Origin: Haematobacter genomosp. 1 | GTDB lineage: Bacteria > Pseudomonadota > Alphaproteobacteria > Rhodobacterales > Rhodobacteraceae | DNA length: 64,000 bases | Assembly: GCF_002196855.1 (NCBI RefSeq) | Contig: NZ_NIPW01000010.1 | Location: 310,001-374,000 of the forward strand | Direction of reading: 5' to 3' | Shown here: one piece after another, positions 9,711-18,175 of the stretch | Position numbering within the stretch: position 1 is the first letter of the stretch | How the letters are laid out: each line of letters opens with the position of its first letter | Notes under the pieces: generated by a model | What the model saw: only the letters and a program-made list of their open reading frames with translations | The model's database searches: none | What the model was told of the DNA's origin: nothing | Program-made: the position numbers and the translations under genes

Positions 9711-10976
9711 ATGAGCAAGATCGGTTACAGCCGGCGCGGTGTGTTGAAGGCGGGGGCGGCTGCGGCCGCGGCCTCCGCCTTTCCCGCGCCGATGATCTGG
9801 GCGCAGGAGATCAGGAACATCACGCTGCGCCAGTTCGGCACGGGGGTGTCCAACATCAACGAAGTGGCGCAGAAGGTGAAGGAGGACCTCGGGTTCACGC
9901 TGGAGATGACCGCGCTCGACAGCGACGCGGTGACGCAGCGCGCCGCGACCCAGCCCAACAGCTTCGACATCGCCGATATCGAATACTGGATCTGCAAGAA
10001 GGTCTGGCCGACCGGCAACCTTCAGGCGATGGATACGGCCAGGATCAAGCTCTACGACAAGATCGTGCCGCTGTTCACCACCGGCAAGCTCACGCCGGAG
10101 TCGGTGATCGCGCAGGGTACCGCGCCGCATACGGTCGGCTTCGTGGAGGCGCAGGGCTCCAAGACCTTCGCCAAGGAACCGACGCAGTGGATGACCCTCA
10201 TCCCCACGATCTACAACGCCGATACGCTGGGCATCCGCCCGGACATCATCAACCGCCCCATCACCCAGTGGAAAGAGCTGCTGAACCCGGAGTTCAAGGG
10301 CAAGGCCTCCATTCTCGACATCTCCGCCATCGGGATCATGGACGCGGCGATGGTCTGCGAGTCGATGGGGGCCATCAAATACGGCGACAAGGGCAACATG
10401 ACCCGCGAGGAGATCGACAAGACCCTTGCGATCTTCACGGAGGCCAAGCGCGCTGGACAGTTCCGCTCCTTCTGGAAGACCTTCGATGAAAGCGTGAACC
10501 TGATGGCCTCGGGAGAGGTGGTCATCCAGTCCATGTGGTCGCCGGCGATCACGGCGGTCAAGACGCGCGGCATCCCCTGCGTGTATCAGCCGCTGGAGGA
10601 AGGCTACCGCAGCTGGGGCGGCGGGATCGGCCTGTCCAAGGCGTTGGACGGGGCCAAGCTGGACGCGGCCTATGAGTATATCAACTGGTATCTCTCCGGC
10701 TGGGTCGGCGGCTTCCTGATGCGGCAGGGCTACTATTCCGCCGTGCCGGAAACCTCGAAGGAGCATATGGACGCCAACGAATGGGGCTACTGGTTCGAGG
10801 GCAAGCCCGCGACGGCCGATATCGCCAATCCCTATGGTCAGGTCATGGCCAAGGCGGGCGAAAGCCGCGATGGCGGTTCGTTCTACGAACGCATGGGCCA
10901 TGTCGCCTGCTGGAACTCCGTCATGGATGAAAACCAGTACATGGTAAGGAAATGGAATGAGTTCATCGCGGCCTGA
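9711..10976 (+). CDS. ABC importer substrate-binding protein with Tat signal (SBP_bac family)
   Basis: A 421-residue periplasmic binding protein of the PotD/putrescine-like class. The N-terminus carries a twin-arginine signal, SRRGVLKAG, then an Ala-rich hydrophobic stretch and an AxA-like site before QEIRNITL, so it is probably exported folded by Tat. Start ATG 9711 has GGAGAGGACAAGGA upstream. The C-terminus is reused by the next gene, overlapping 20 bases. It defines import specificity; nothing in the sequence alone distinguishes polyamine, opine, amino acid or hydantoin substrates. Confidence 0.88.
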   Translation: MSKIGYSRRGVLKAGAAAAAASAFPAPMIWAQEIRNITLRQFGTGVSNINEVAQKVKEDLGFTLEMTALDSDAVTQRAATQPNSFDIADIEYWICKKVWPTGNLQAMDTARIKLYDKIVPLFTTGKLTPESVIAQGTAPHTVGFVEAQGSKTFAKEPTQWMTLIPTIYNADTLGIRPDIINRPITQWKELLNPEFKGKASILDISAIGIMDAAMVCESMGAIKYGDKGNMTREEIDKTLAIFTEAKRAGQFRSFWKTFDESVNLMASGEVVIQSMWSPAITAVKTRGIPCVYQPLEEGYRSWGGGIGLSKALDGAKLDAAYEYINWYLSGWVGGFLMRQGYYSAVPETSKEHMDANEWGYWFEGKPATADIANPYGQVMAKAGESRDGGSFYERMGHVACWNSVMDENQYMVRKWNEFIAA

Positions 10977-11925
10977 GGTCTCTCCCCTTCAGGCGATGGC
11001 GGCGGAGGCGGCCCGGCAGGCCGTCTCCCCTTCCGGGCCGGACAGGGGCAGTCTGACGGCCCCCGTGCGGAGGGCGCGGTCGGCCAATTTCACCGGCTGG
11101 CTGCTGGCCTCGCCGCTGGCGGTGGTGCTGCTGGTCTTTCTGATCCTGCCCATCGCGATGATCGTGGCGGTGAGCTTCTGGAGCGCCACCGAATTTACCA
11201 TCGTTCCCGATTTTTCCTTTGAGAATTATGAATTCCTGTTCGGTTCGCCGGTGACCTACCGGGTCTTTCTCAACACGTTCAAATATGCGCTCATCACCTG
11301 GGCGGCGACGCTGCTCATCGGGTTCACCGTTGCCTATTTCCTGGCTTTCCACGTGCGCAGCCAGGGATGGCAGACCGTGCTGTTCCTGCTTTGCACGATA
11401 CCGTTCTGGACATCGAACATCATCCGCATGATCTCCTGGATCCCGTTTCTGGGGCGCAACGGGCTGGCCAATTCGGCGCTGATCTCCTGGGGGGTGATCG
11501 ACGAGCCGCTGGAGTGGCTGCTGTTCTCCGACTTTTCGGTGATCCTCGCCTTCGTGCATCTGTACACGCTGTTCATGGTCGTGCCGATCTTCAACACGAT
11601 GATGCGGATCGACCGTAGCCTGATCGAGGCGGCGAATGATGCGGGCGCCTCCGGCTGGCAGATCCTGTGGAACGTCATCATCCCGCTCTGCAAGCCCGGC
11701 ATCATGATCGGCACGATCTTTGTCGTGACGCTGGTGATGGGTGATTTCATCACCGTCCGGTTCATGTCCGGCTCACAATCGGCCAATGTGGGACGGCTCA
11801 TCTCCAACGACATCGCCCTGCTGCAATATCCGTCGGCCGCGGCGACGGCGGTGGTGCTGCTCTGCACGGTGCTGATCGTGATCGGCATCATGCTGCGCTT
11901 CGTCGATATCAGGAAGGAGCTGTGA
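10957..11925 (+). CDS. ABC importer permease, PotB type
   Basis: A 322-residue inner-membrane permease with six predicted helices. About 45 cytoplasmic N-terminal residues precede the first TM, a longer tail than E. coli PotB has. The ATPase-coupling EAA loop reads EAANDAGASGWQILWNVIIPLCKPG. ATG 10957 lies within the binding-protein gene (20-base overlap) and the stop overlaps the next permease start (TGATG). It pairs with the following permease to form the channel. Confidence 0.9.
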   Translation: MSSSRPEVSPLQAMAAEAARQAVSPSGPDRGSLTAPVRRARSANFTGWLLASPLAVVLLVFLILPIAMIVAVSFWSATEFTIVPDFSFENYEFLFGSPVTYRVFLNTFKYALITWAATLLIGFTVAYFLAFHVRSQGWQTVLFLLCTIPFWTSNIIRMISWIPFLGRNGLANSALISWGVIDEPLEWLLFSDFSVILAFVHLYTLFMVVPIFNTMMRIDRSLIEAANDAGASGWQILWNVIIPLCKPGIMIGTIFVVTLVMGDFITVRFMSGSQSANVGRLISNDIALLQYPSAAATAVVLLCTVLIVIGIMLRFVDIRKEL

Positions 11926-12761
11926 TGGAACGGCGTCCGTGGTCCTTCTATGCGCTGGCGGCGTTCTTTGCGCTGTTCCTGCTGTTTCTCTACGGGCCGA
12001 CCATCACCATCGCCATCCTGTCCTTTCAGGGGCCGGAGGGCGGGTTGACCTTTCCGATGCGCGGCGTCTCGCTCCACTGGTTCCGCGACCTGTTCGAGCA
12101 GCAGGCGGTCGGCGACATCTGGGGCGCCTTCCGGCGGAGCCTGGCGCTCGGCCTCATGGTGATGGTGGCGACGGTGGTGATCTCCGTCATGGGCGGTCTG
12201 GCGTTCCGCAAGCGGTTCACCGGGTCGGGGCTGGTGTTCTATCTCATCATCACCAGCCTCGTCATTCCCTCCATCCTCGTCTCGCTCGGGGTCGGGCTGA
12301 TCTTCTCCCAATCGGGGCTGACGGTGCATTGGGCGACATCGGGCTTCGGCGCGCAGTTGACATGGACGCTACCCTTCGGGCTGCTGATCATGTTCGCCAT
12401 CTTCAACCGCTTCAACCCGGCCTATGAGGAAGCGGCGCGCGATCAGGGGGCGACGGCATGGCAGACGCTCTGGCATGTGGTCATCCCGATCATCGCGCCG
12501 TCGCTGATCGGGGTGGCGCTGTTCGGCTTCACGCTCTCCTATGACGAATTCGCGCGGACGCTGCTGACGGCGGGCAGCTACAACACGCTGCCGCTGGAGA
12601 TCTACGGGATGACCACCAATGTCACCACGCCGGTGATCTTTGCGCTGGGGACGCTGACGACACTGTTTTCCTTCCTTGTGATCGGGGTTTTCGTTCTGGC
12701 TCTTGCCATTGCCGCGAAACGGCGGGCAAAGCTCCTCTCCGATGCGGGGAGAGGGGTCTAG
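11925..12761 (+). CDS. ABC importer permease, PotC type
   Basis: A 278-residue inner-membrane permease with six helices and the EAA loop EEAARDQGATAWQTLWHVVIPIIAPS. GTG 11922 and ATG 11925 are adjacent; ATG 11925 fits better with AGGAAGGAG six bases upstream and gives a TGATG junction with the preceding permease. The racemase gene begins three bases after its stop, so the importer and enzyme are one transcription unit. Confidence 0.9.
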   Translation: MERRPWSFYALAAFFALFLLFLYGPTITIAILSFQGPEGGLTFPMRGVSLHWFRDLFEQQAVGDIWGAFRRSLALGLMVMVATVVISVMGGLAFRKRFTGSGLVFYLIITSLVIPSILVSLGVGLIFSQSGLTVHWATSGFGAQLTWTLPFGLLIMFAIFNRFNPAYEEAARDQGATAWQTLWHVVIPIIAPSLIGVALFGFTLSYDEFARTLLTAGSYNTLPLEIYGMTTNVTTPVIFALGTLTTLFSFLVIGVFVLALAIAAKRRAKLLSDAGRGV

Positions 12762-12764
12762 GGT

Positions 12765-13412
12765 TTGCGACTGCTGTTCATCAATCCGAATGCCACGGTC
12801 AGCATGACGGAGGCGGTGGTGGCGACCGCCCGCGCGCTGACGACGGCAGAGGTCGCCGGCTGGACCAACCACGACGGACCTCCGGCCATCGAGGGGGCGG
12901 AGGACGGGGAACGCGCGGTTCCGGGCGTCCTCTCCCGGCTGGAGGCGGCGCGGGACTGGGGGGCGGATGCGATCGTCATCGCCTGTTTCGACGATACCGG
13001 GCTTGAGCGGATCCGGGCCAGTGCCCATTGCCCGGTGATCGGCATCGGCGAGGCCGCGTTTCACATGGCGGCCCTGATGGCGCCTCGCTTCCGGGTGATG
13101 ACCTCGGTGGAGGCGGCACTGCCGGTGATCGGGCAGAACATCTCCGCCTATGGGTTCGCGCCGCGGTGCGCGGGTCTGCATGCCAGCGGGATCCCGGTGC
13201 TGGACCTCGACAGCGGCACGGAGGAGGTGGTGGACCGCCTCGCCGCCGCGATCCGGGGCGCCGGTGGAGACGATCCCGTGGTGCTGGGCTGCGCGGGGAT
13301 GAGCGCGCTGCGCCCGCGGCTCGCCGCGCGGCTTTCCATGCCGCTGGTGGACGGGGTGGCCGCGGCGGCGCTGCTGGCGGAAAGCCTCGCCCGGCTCCGC
13401 AGCGCCGCCTAG
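12765..13412 (+). CDS. Asp/Glu/hydantoin racemase family protein
   Basis: A 215-residue cofactor-independent racemase of the hydantoin/allantoin racemase branch. The two active-site cysteines are visible: Cys74 in IACFDDTGLE and Cys176 in VLGCAGMS. The start is TTG at 12765, with GAGAGGGG upstream inside the permease end. Last gene of the importer operon, suggesting that the imported compound, or a product, is a chiral hydantoin-, allantoin- or amino-acid-like molecule that must be racemised before use. No hydantoinase or allantoinase lies nearby. The TAG stop (13410-13412) falls inside the left terminal repeat of a small intergenic element. Confidence 0.82.
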   Translation: MRLLFINPNATVSMTEAVVATARALTTAEVAGWTNHDGPPAIEGAEDGERAVPGVLSRLEAARDWGADAIVIACFDDTGLERIRASAHCPVIGIGEAAFHMAALMAPRFRVMTSVEAALPVIGQNISAYGFAPRCAGLHASGIPVLDLDSGTEEVVDRLAAAIRGAGGDDPVVLGCAGMSALRPRLAARLSMPLVDGVAAAALLAESLARLRSAA

Positions 13413-13554
13413 CAGGGTGCTGAAAAGGGCCTCCAGGTCTGCGCGGGAGCGGAAATCCTCCGCAATCCGGGGAAATCCAGCCCGAAATCCACGCATTGCC
13501 GGTAGTTCCGGGGCTGATTTCCGGATTTTTAAAGCTTATTCAGCAGCCTGCTAG
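13409..13554. repeat. Small TIR-bounded intergenic element, copy 1
   Basis: A 146-bp element between convergent genes. Left end CTAGCAGGGTGCTGAA (13409-13424) and right end TTCAGCAGCCTGCTAG (13539-13554) are 16-bp terminal inverted repeats with one mismatch. Inside, AATCCGG..AAATC..AGCCC (13464-13483) pairs imperfectly with GGGCTGATTTCCGGATT (13511-13527). The left half closely matches the element at 39846. The CTAG ends supply the stop codons of both flanking genes. It has no coding capacity; a MITE-like or REP-like element, probably also acting as a bidirectional transcript end. Confidence 0.75.
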
Positions 13555-14339
13555 ACCGCCCAGTCTGGTTTGCGCTTGTCCAGAAAGGCGCAGATACCCT
13601 CGTTCGTGTCGGCGTGGAGCATGTTCTCCACCATGACGCCACCGGCGAGGGCGTAGGCATCCTCCAGCGGCAGACCGATCTGGTCGTAGAAGGTCCGCTT
13701 GCCGATCCGCACCGCAGTGCCGAGCTTGCCTGCAACCGTGGCGGCAAGCCGCGCCGTCTCCTCCGACAGCCGTTCGGCCGCGACGACCCGGTTGACGAGG
13801 CCCAGCTCCCGCGCGCGGGCGGCGTCGATGAACTCCCCCGTGGTCAGCATCTCGAACGCCTGCTTCCGCGCGATGTTGCGGGTCAGCGCGACCATGGGCG
13901 TGGAGCAGAACAGCCCGATGTTAACCCCGTTCACGCCAAAGCGCGTGCCCTCCGCCGCCACCGCCATGTCGCAGGAGGCGACGAGCTGACAGCCCGCCGC
14001 CGTGGCGATGCCATGCACCTCGGCGATCACGGGCTGGGGCAGGCGGGGGATGGCGGTCATCACCCTTGCGCAACGGTCGAACAGGTCGGCAAAGGCCGCA
14101 GCCCCGCCATCGGGCGCTGCGCGCTTCGCCTGCATTTCCTTCAGGTCATGCCCTGCGCAGAACGCCTTGCCTGCTCCCCGCAGCACGACGGCACGGATGC
14201 TCTCGTCCTGCGAAAGCGCGCGGAATGCGTCGGAAAGGGCGGCCAGCATCGCATCCGACAGGGCATTGAGATTGGCCGGACTGTTCAGCGTGAGCGTGGC
14301 GACCCCGACGTCATCCGACCGCAAGAGTATATCATCCAT
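13551..14339 (-). CDS. Enoyl-CoA hydratase/isomerase family protein, ECHDC3-like
   Basis: A 262-residue crotonase-fold protein. CoA and oxyanion-hole motifs are present (FCAGHDLKEM at 60-69; HGIATAAGCQLVASCDMAVA at 109-128). The catalytic-loop segment reads RFGVNGVNIGLFCSTP, as in ECHDC3 proteins, and lacks the glutamates that drive water addition in true enoyl-CoA hydratases, so hydratase activity is doubtful. ATG 14339 is preferred because GGAGG lies seven bases upstream; ATG 14345 is too close to it. Divergent from a thioesterase gene, an acyl-CoA context. Its stop codon lies in the repeat element. Confidence 0.85.
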   Translation of the reverse strand: MDDILLRSDDVGVATLTLNSPANLNALSDAMLAALSDAFRALSQDESIRAVVLRGAGKAFCAGHDLKEMQAKRAAPDGGAAAFADLFDRCARVMTAIPRLPQPVIAEVHGIATAAGCQLVASCDMAVAAEGTRFGVNGVNIGLFCSTPMVALTRNIARKQAFEMLTTGEFIDAARARELGLVNRVVAAERLSEETARLAATVAGKLGTAVRIGKRTFYDQIGLPLEDAYALAGGVMVENMLHADTNEGICAFLDKRKPDWAV

Positions 14340-14394
14340 TGTCATTCCTCCCCGTTGCCGGAAGTGTAGCGCGCGAAAAACGGGGGAGGAAGCC

Positions 14395-14814
14395 GTGGCG
14401 CTGACAATGACGATGACCGGGCTTGATGCCTTTATGCACGCACAGTTCCCGCAGGTGGCGGCGGATTTCGCCATCGATGCCCTGGGGGAGGAGGAACTGG
14501 TCACCCGCCTGCTGGTGGGGGACAGGCATTTGCGGCCGGGCGGCACCGTCTCCGGCCCTGCGATGTTCGCGCTGGCGGATGTGTCGGTCTATCTCGCCAT
14601 CCTTGCCCGGATCGGGCCGAAGGCGCTCACGGTGACGACGAACTGCTCCATCGACTTCCTGCGCAAGCCCGTCTCCGGTGCGGACCTGATCGCGCGGACG
14701 CGGATACTGAAGCTCGGCCGGGTTCTGGCGGTGGGGGACGTGCTCGTCTTCTCCGACGGGCAGGAAGAGCCGGTGGCGCGGGCGACACTGACCTATTCGA
14801 TCCCGCCGAAATGA
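14395..14814 (+). CDS. PaaI-type hotdog thioesterase
   Basis: A 139-residue hotdog-fold acyl-CoA thioesterase. The family motif appears as GGTVSGPAMFALADVSVYLAIL, with the later strand VTTNCSIDFLRKPVSG. Start GTG 14395 is chosen because GGGGGAGGA lies immediately upstream; the in-frame ATG at 14407 is too far. Divergent from the ECHDC3-like gene with 55 bases between the starts. Substrate unknown; a housekeeping acyl-CoA hydrolase is likely. Confidence 0.82.
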   Translation: MALTMTMTGLDAFMHAQFPQVAADFAIDALGEEELVTRLLVGDRHLRPGGTVSGPAMFALADVSVYLAILARIGPKALTVTTNCSIDFLRKPVSGADLIARTRILKLGRVLAVGDVLVFSDGQEEPVARATLTYSIPPK

Positions 14815-14826
14815 CGTAAAATGTGG

Positions 14827-14840
14827 GGTATTATAATACC
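14827..14840. promoter_or_regulatory. perfect AT-rich palindrome upstream of rplM
   Basis: GGTATTATAATACC is a perfect 14-base palindrome starting 12 bases after the thioesterase stop and followed by TATTTTT. It may be a weak terminator for the thioesterase or an operator for the ribosomal operon. Confidence 0.35.
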
Positions 14841-14847
14841 TATTTTT

Positions 14848-14878
14848 CAAGTAATTGAAATCTATAAGGAATTACTTG
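14848..14878. promoter_or_regulatory. 9-bp dyad upstream of the rplM promoter
   Basis: CAAGTAATT (14848-14856) and AATTACTTG (14870-14878) are perfect inverted arms separated by 13 bases, just upstream of a possible -35 box at 14889. Position and AT-richness suggest a protein-binding site or an UP-like element; no known regulator is recognised. Confidence 0.4.
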
Positions 14879-14888
14879 CATCCCGTGC

Positions 14889-14916
14889 TTGACTGTGCGG
14901 CGAACTTCTATAGAAC
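14889..14916 (+). promoter_or_regulatory. possible rplM-rpsI promoter
   Basis: TTGACT (14889-14894) followed after 16 bases by TAGAAC (14911-14916), or after 14 bases by TATAGA. It lies 67-94 bases before the rplM start and is the best housekeeping-promoter match in the gap. The -10 element is ambiguous. Confidence 0.45.
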
Positions 14917-14982
14917 ACCGCAATCCGAATTCTCGGAGTCCGGTCCCGGCCGGGCTCTCTGCAAACGAACGGGATCTGGACC

Positions 14983-15447
14983 ATGAAGACCTTCACCGCG
15001 ACGCCTGCGGACATCGAGAAGAAGTGGATCCTGATCGACGCCGAAGGCGTCGTTCTGGGCCGCCTCGCCACGATCGTCGCCAACCGCCTCCGCGGCAAGC
15101 ACAAGCCGACCTTCACGCCGCACATGGACATGGGCGACAACGTGATCATCATCAACGCTGACAAGGTGCAACTCACCGGCACCAAGCGGGATGACAAGAA
15201 ATACTACTGGCACACCGGCTATCCGGGTGGGATCAAGGACCGCACCGCGCGCCAGATCCTCGAGGGCAAGTTCCCGACCCGCGTGGTCGAGAAAGCCGTG
15301 CAGCGCATGCTGCCGGGCGGCAAGCTCTCGCGCCAGCAGATGACCAACCTGCGTATCTATGCGGGCGCCGAACATCCGCATGAAGCCCAGCAACCCGAAG
15401 TGCTGGACGTCAAGACGCTGAACCCGAAGAACACCCGGAGCGCGTAA
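14983..15447 (+). CDS. rplM: 50S ribosomal protein L13
   Basis: A 154-residue L13, close to normal length, an early-assembly protein of the large subunit. Typical motifs are [27 protein letters not shown] and [19 protein letters not shown]. Four bases separate it from rpsI, the universal bacterial pairing. Transcribed from a probable promoter near 14889; the shared terminator follows rpsI. Confidence 0.98.
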   Translation: MKTFTATPADIEKKWILIDAEGVVLGRLATIVANRLRGKHKPTFTPHMDMGDNVIIINADKVQLTGTKRDDKKYYWHTGYPGGIKDRTARQILEGKFPTRVVEKAVQRMLPGGKLSRQQMTNLRIYAGAEHPHEAQQPEVLDVKTLNPKNTRSA

Positions 15448-15451
15448 GTAA

Positions 15452-15955
15452 ATGGCCGAAGACATCAAAACCCTCGATGACCTGAAATCGGTTGTCTCCG
15501 GGTCCGCCGCCGCCGTGGCCGACGAAGCCCCGCGTGAGCCCGTGCGTGACGAACTTGGCCGGTCCTACGCCACCGGCAAGCGGAAGGATGCGGTCGCCCG
15601 CGTCTGGATCAAGCCGGGTTCCGGCAAGTTCCTCATCCGCAACAACAAGGGTGAGTTCATCGACTACACCGCGTATTTCGCGCGCCCGGTGCTTCAGATG
15701 ATCCTGCGTCAGCCGTTCCAGGTCGCCAATGTCGAAGGTCAGTTCGACGTGATGGCCACGGTTGCGGGCGGCGGTCTTTCTGGTCAGGCCGGTGCGGTGA
15801 AGCACGGCATTTCCAAGGCGCTGCAACTCTACGATCCCACGCTGCGTTCGGCGCTGAAAGCTGCAGGTTTCCTGACCCGCGACAGCCGCGTCGTCGAACG
15901 GAAGAAATACGGCAAGGCGAAAGCCCGCCGGAGCTTCCAGTTCTCCAAACGCTGA
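15452..15955 (+). CDS. rpsI: 30S ribosomal protein S9
   Basis: A 167-residue S9. The conserved core starts near residue 40 ([15 protein letters not shown]) and ends in the basic tail [16 protein letters not shown], whose last residues reach the decoding site of the small subunit. The roughly 38-residue acidic N-terminal extension is usual in alphaproteobacteria. Cotranscribed with rplM and followed by a strong terminator. Confidence 0.98.
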   Translation: MAEDIKTLDDLKSVVSGSAAAVADEAPREPVRDELGRSYATGKRKDAVARVWIKPGSGKFLIRNNKGEFIDYTAYFARPVLQMILRQPFQVANVEGQFDVMATVAGGGLSGQAGAVKHGISKALQLYDPTLRSALKAAGFLTRDSRVVERKKYGKAKARRSFQFSKR

Positions 15956-15974
15956 TCTCACGTCGATATTCGGA

Positions 15975-16007
15975 AAGGCCCGCCCCCTGTGGCGGGCCTT
16001 TTTGTTT
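15975..16007 (+). terminator. Rho-independent terminator of rplM-rpsI
   Basis: AAGGCCCGCC (15975-15984), loop CCCTGT, GGCGGGCCTT (15991-16000), then TTTGTTT. A perfect 10-bp stem with a T-rich tail 20 bases after the rpsI stop. It also lies just beyond the 3' end of the convergent acyltransferase gene. Confidence 0.9.
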
Positions 16008-16039
16008 GCGCGCGTCGTGGGAACCTGCCTTGCCAACCG

Positions 16040-18043
16040 TCAGCGGCTGGCCTGCTCCCGATCAAGGGCGCGGATGGCGGCCACGATCTCCGGTGCGACC
16101 AGAGCCGCACCTTCCGGCGAGGGGTGATTGTCGTCGAAGTAGAACATCTTTCCGCCGAAGGCATTTGCGCAGCGGTTTGGAATGAATGTGTCGCAGAGCA
16201 GCCTGTCCGGGCGCACGCGGGCAATACGCGGGCTGTGGATCGCGTCAAAGGCGGTGATGACGGCATCGGAACGGCGATGGAAAAATGTCCTGCTGGTGGA
16301 GATTGCCGGCTGCGCCTCCGGGTCGAACATCAACTCCCGCGCAACGCGGAGCGGCACTTTCCATCCCGCCTCCGGATAGGGATAGACCAGAACGACGTTG
16401 AACCGCTCCGCCAGCGCGGCGACCTGCGCGGCATAGGCGGAAATGACCCGGGCCTCCCGCTCGCCGTCGAAGGGATTGCCGGGAGGGAGCGCGGCCACGT
16501 CCATCGGTATGGGCGGTCCCGGTTCATTGCCGCCCTCGCCATTTCGCGCCCTGAGCCCGCTCGCATAGACCGGCCATCGCGCGGCAAGGACCAACGTTCT
16601 GACGCCGGACTGTTCCAGCCAGTCCAGATAGGCGCGATTATATGCGTCGCAACTGCGCGAGGGCAGCTTGTCGAGCCGGACGAGACCGGGCACGGGCGGA
16701 CAACCGGCATATCCCGAAACGTAGCTGCCGATGCCCATCCCGGTCAGCATCGCCTGCAACGGCGGGGCGAGACTGGTGGCGTGGCTGTCGCCCATGATCG
16801 CGACCTGCGGGCCGGATTCACCGGCGGCACAGTTGCGGACCGGGTGGACGGGCGGGGGATCGTTGTCGGCGGTCAGACAATGGCCGCGATACCGCTCCCG
16901 CCCCGCCAGAAGCTCCGTGGCCCATGGCATACGCTCAGGGAACCCTTCCGCCTTGCGGATCCCGATGCCGGCGGCGGAGAAAAGCACGATCCCCACGACC
17001 GCCGTGGCAAGCGGCAGGCGACGCCCGGCGAGCAGGGGGGCGGCGCCGCGGAACGGCTGCTCCACCCAGCGCCAGCTCAGCCAGCCAAGCAGGACGGAGG
17101 CGATGACCAGCAGCGTCATCACGCCCGCACGGGGTTCCTCCGCCAGCCGAAGCCGCGTGAAGGCCATCAGCGGCTGGTGCCACAGATAAGTGCTGTAGCT
17201 GATGAGGCCGAGCCACACGACCGGCCGGAGCGAGAGGATCTGCCCCACCCGCGTGCCCTGACCGCCCCATACCAGCACCAGCACCGCCCCGAGAACCGGC
17301 AGCAGCGTCGCGAGCGACGGCGAGGGCATCCCCGGCAGCAAGAGGAGCGATACGAGGATCATCGCCAGCCCCAGCGCCGCGGGACCGCCACGCGGCGCCT
17401 GCGGGCGAAGGCGGATGCCGAGGGCTGCAAGCGACCCGGCCAGAAGCTCCCATATCCGCGACGGGGTGAAGAAGAAGTTCTCCTCCGGCCGGATGCGCCA
17501 GCCCACCTCCGCCAGCGCGAGGGAGGCAAGCGCGATCACGCCCAGCACGATGAGCGCGATCCTCCGTCCGCCGCGTGTGACCAGAAGGAAAAGGAGCGGC
17601 GGGAAGACCAGGTAGAACTGCTCTTCGATGGCCAGGCTCCATGTGTGAAGCAGGGGCTGCAACTCTGCCGCGGTGCTGAAATAATCCGCGTGTCGGGAGA
17701 AATGAACATTGGAAAGGAACACCGCTGCTGCCGCGATGCTCCGCCCGAAATCGGCGAAGTCCGCCGGAAGCATCCATACCCAGGCGACGGGAATGCAGGC
17801 CGCGAGCATCACGAAAAGCGCGGGAAGGATACGCCGCGCCCGGCGCACGTAGAACTCCGTCAGGCTGTAGCGACGCGCTTCGATGTCCTGAATGAGGATA
17901 CCGGTAATGAGAAAGCCGGAGATGACGAAGAAGATATCGACGCCGATATAGCCACCGCCGAAGAAGGGCGCACGCGCGTGGAACAGAACGACCGTCGCAA
18001 CGGCAATGGCGCGCAGGCCGTCGATCTCTGGGCGATATTTCAT
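16040..18043 (-). CDS. Membrane acyltransferase (AT3) with C-terminal SGNH domain
   Basis: A 667-residue OafA/OatA-like protein that probably O-acetylates a cell-surface polysaccharide or glycan. The membrane acyltransferase-3 domain (about 1-345, near ten helices) begins YRPEIDGLRAIAV and has the conserved VVLFHA histidine and EEQFYLVFP motif. The C-terminal SGNH esterase-like domain carries GDSHATS with Ser420 and DDNHPS with Asp637 and His640. Thus both halves look catalytically complete: acyl carried across the membrane, then transferred by the SGNH domain. Stand-alone gene, convergent with rpsI; no polysaccharide locus is adjacent, so the acceptor is unknown. Confidence 0.88.
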   Translation of the reverse strand: MKYRPEIDGLRAIAVATVVLFHARAPFFGGGYIGVDIFFVISGFLITGILIQDIEARRYSLTEFYVRRARRILPALFVMLAACIPVAWVWMLPADFADFGRSIAAAAVFLSNVHFSRHADYFSTAAELQPLLHTWSLAIEEQFYLVFPPLLFLLVTRGGRRIALIVLGVIALASLALAEVGWRIRPEENFFFTPSRIWELLAGSLAALGIRLRPQAPRGGPAALGLAMILVSLLLLPGMPSPSLATLLPVLGAVLVLVWGGQGTRVGQILSLRPVVWLGLISYSTYLWHQPLMAFTRLRLAEEPRAGVMTLLVIASVLLGWLSWRWVEQPFRGAAPLLAGRRLPLATAVVGIVLFSAAGIGIRKAEGFPERMPWATELLAGRERYRGHCLTADNDPPPVHPVRNCAAGESGPQVAIMGDSHATSLAPPLQAMLTGMGIGSYVSGYAGCPPVPGLVRLDKLPSRSCDAYNRAYLDWLEQSGVRTLVLAARWPVYASGLRARNGEGGNEPGPPIPMDVAALPPGNPFDGEREARVISAYAAQVAALAERFNVVLVYPYPEAGWKVPLRVARELMFDPEAQPAISTSRTFFHRRSDAVITAFDAIHSPRIARVRPDRLLCDTFIPNRCANAFGGKMFYFDDNHPSPEGAALVAPEIVAAIRALDREQASR

Positions 18044-18175
18044 GTGGGGGCGGCTCTCCTGACCGCGAAGAGACTGGTGGAGCTTCGGCTGTAGTCAAGG
18101 GGAGACGCCGCCTGTGTCTGGCAAAGCTTGACGCAACTCATCCCTGCAAGCGATGGTATCTGGCGGAGGTGCCCC

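Noticed and set aside
15989-18094. A 701-codon open frame antisense to the acyltransferase
   Set aside because: Low-complexity Arg/Gly/Pro content and no start signal; the minus strand carries a complete two-domain acyltransferase.
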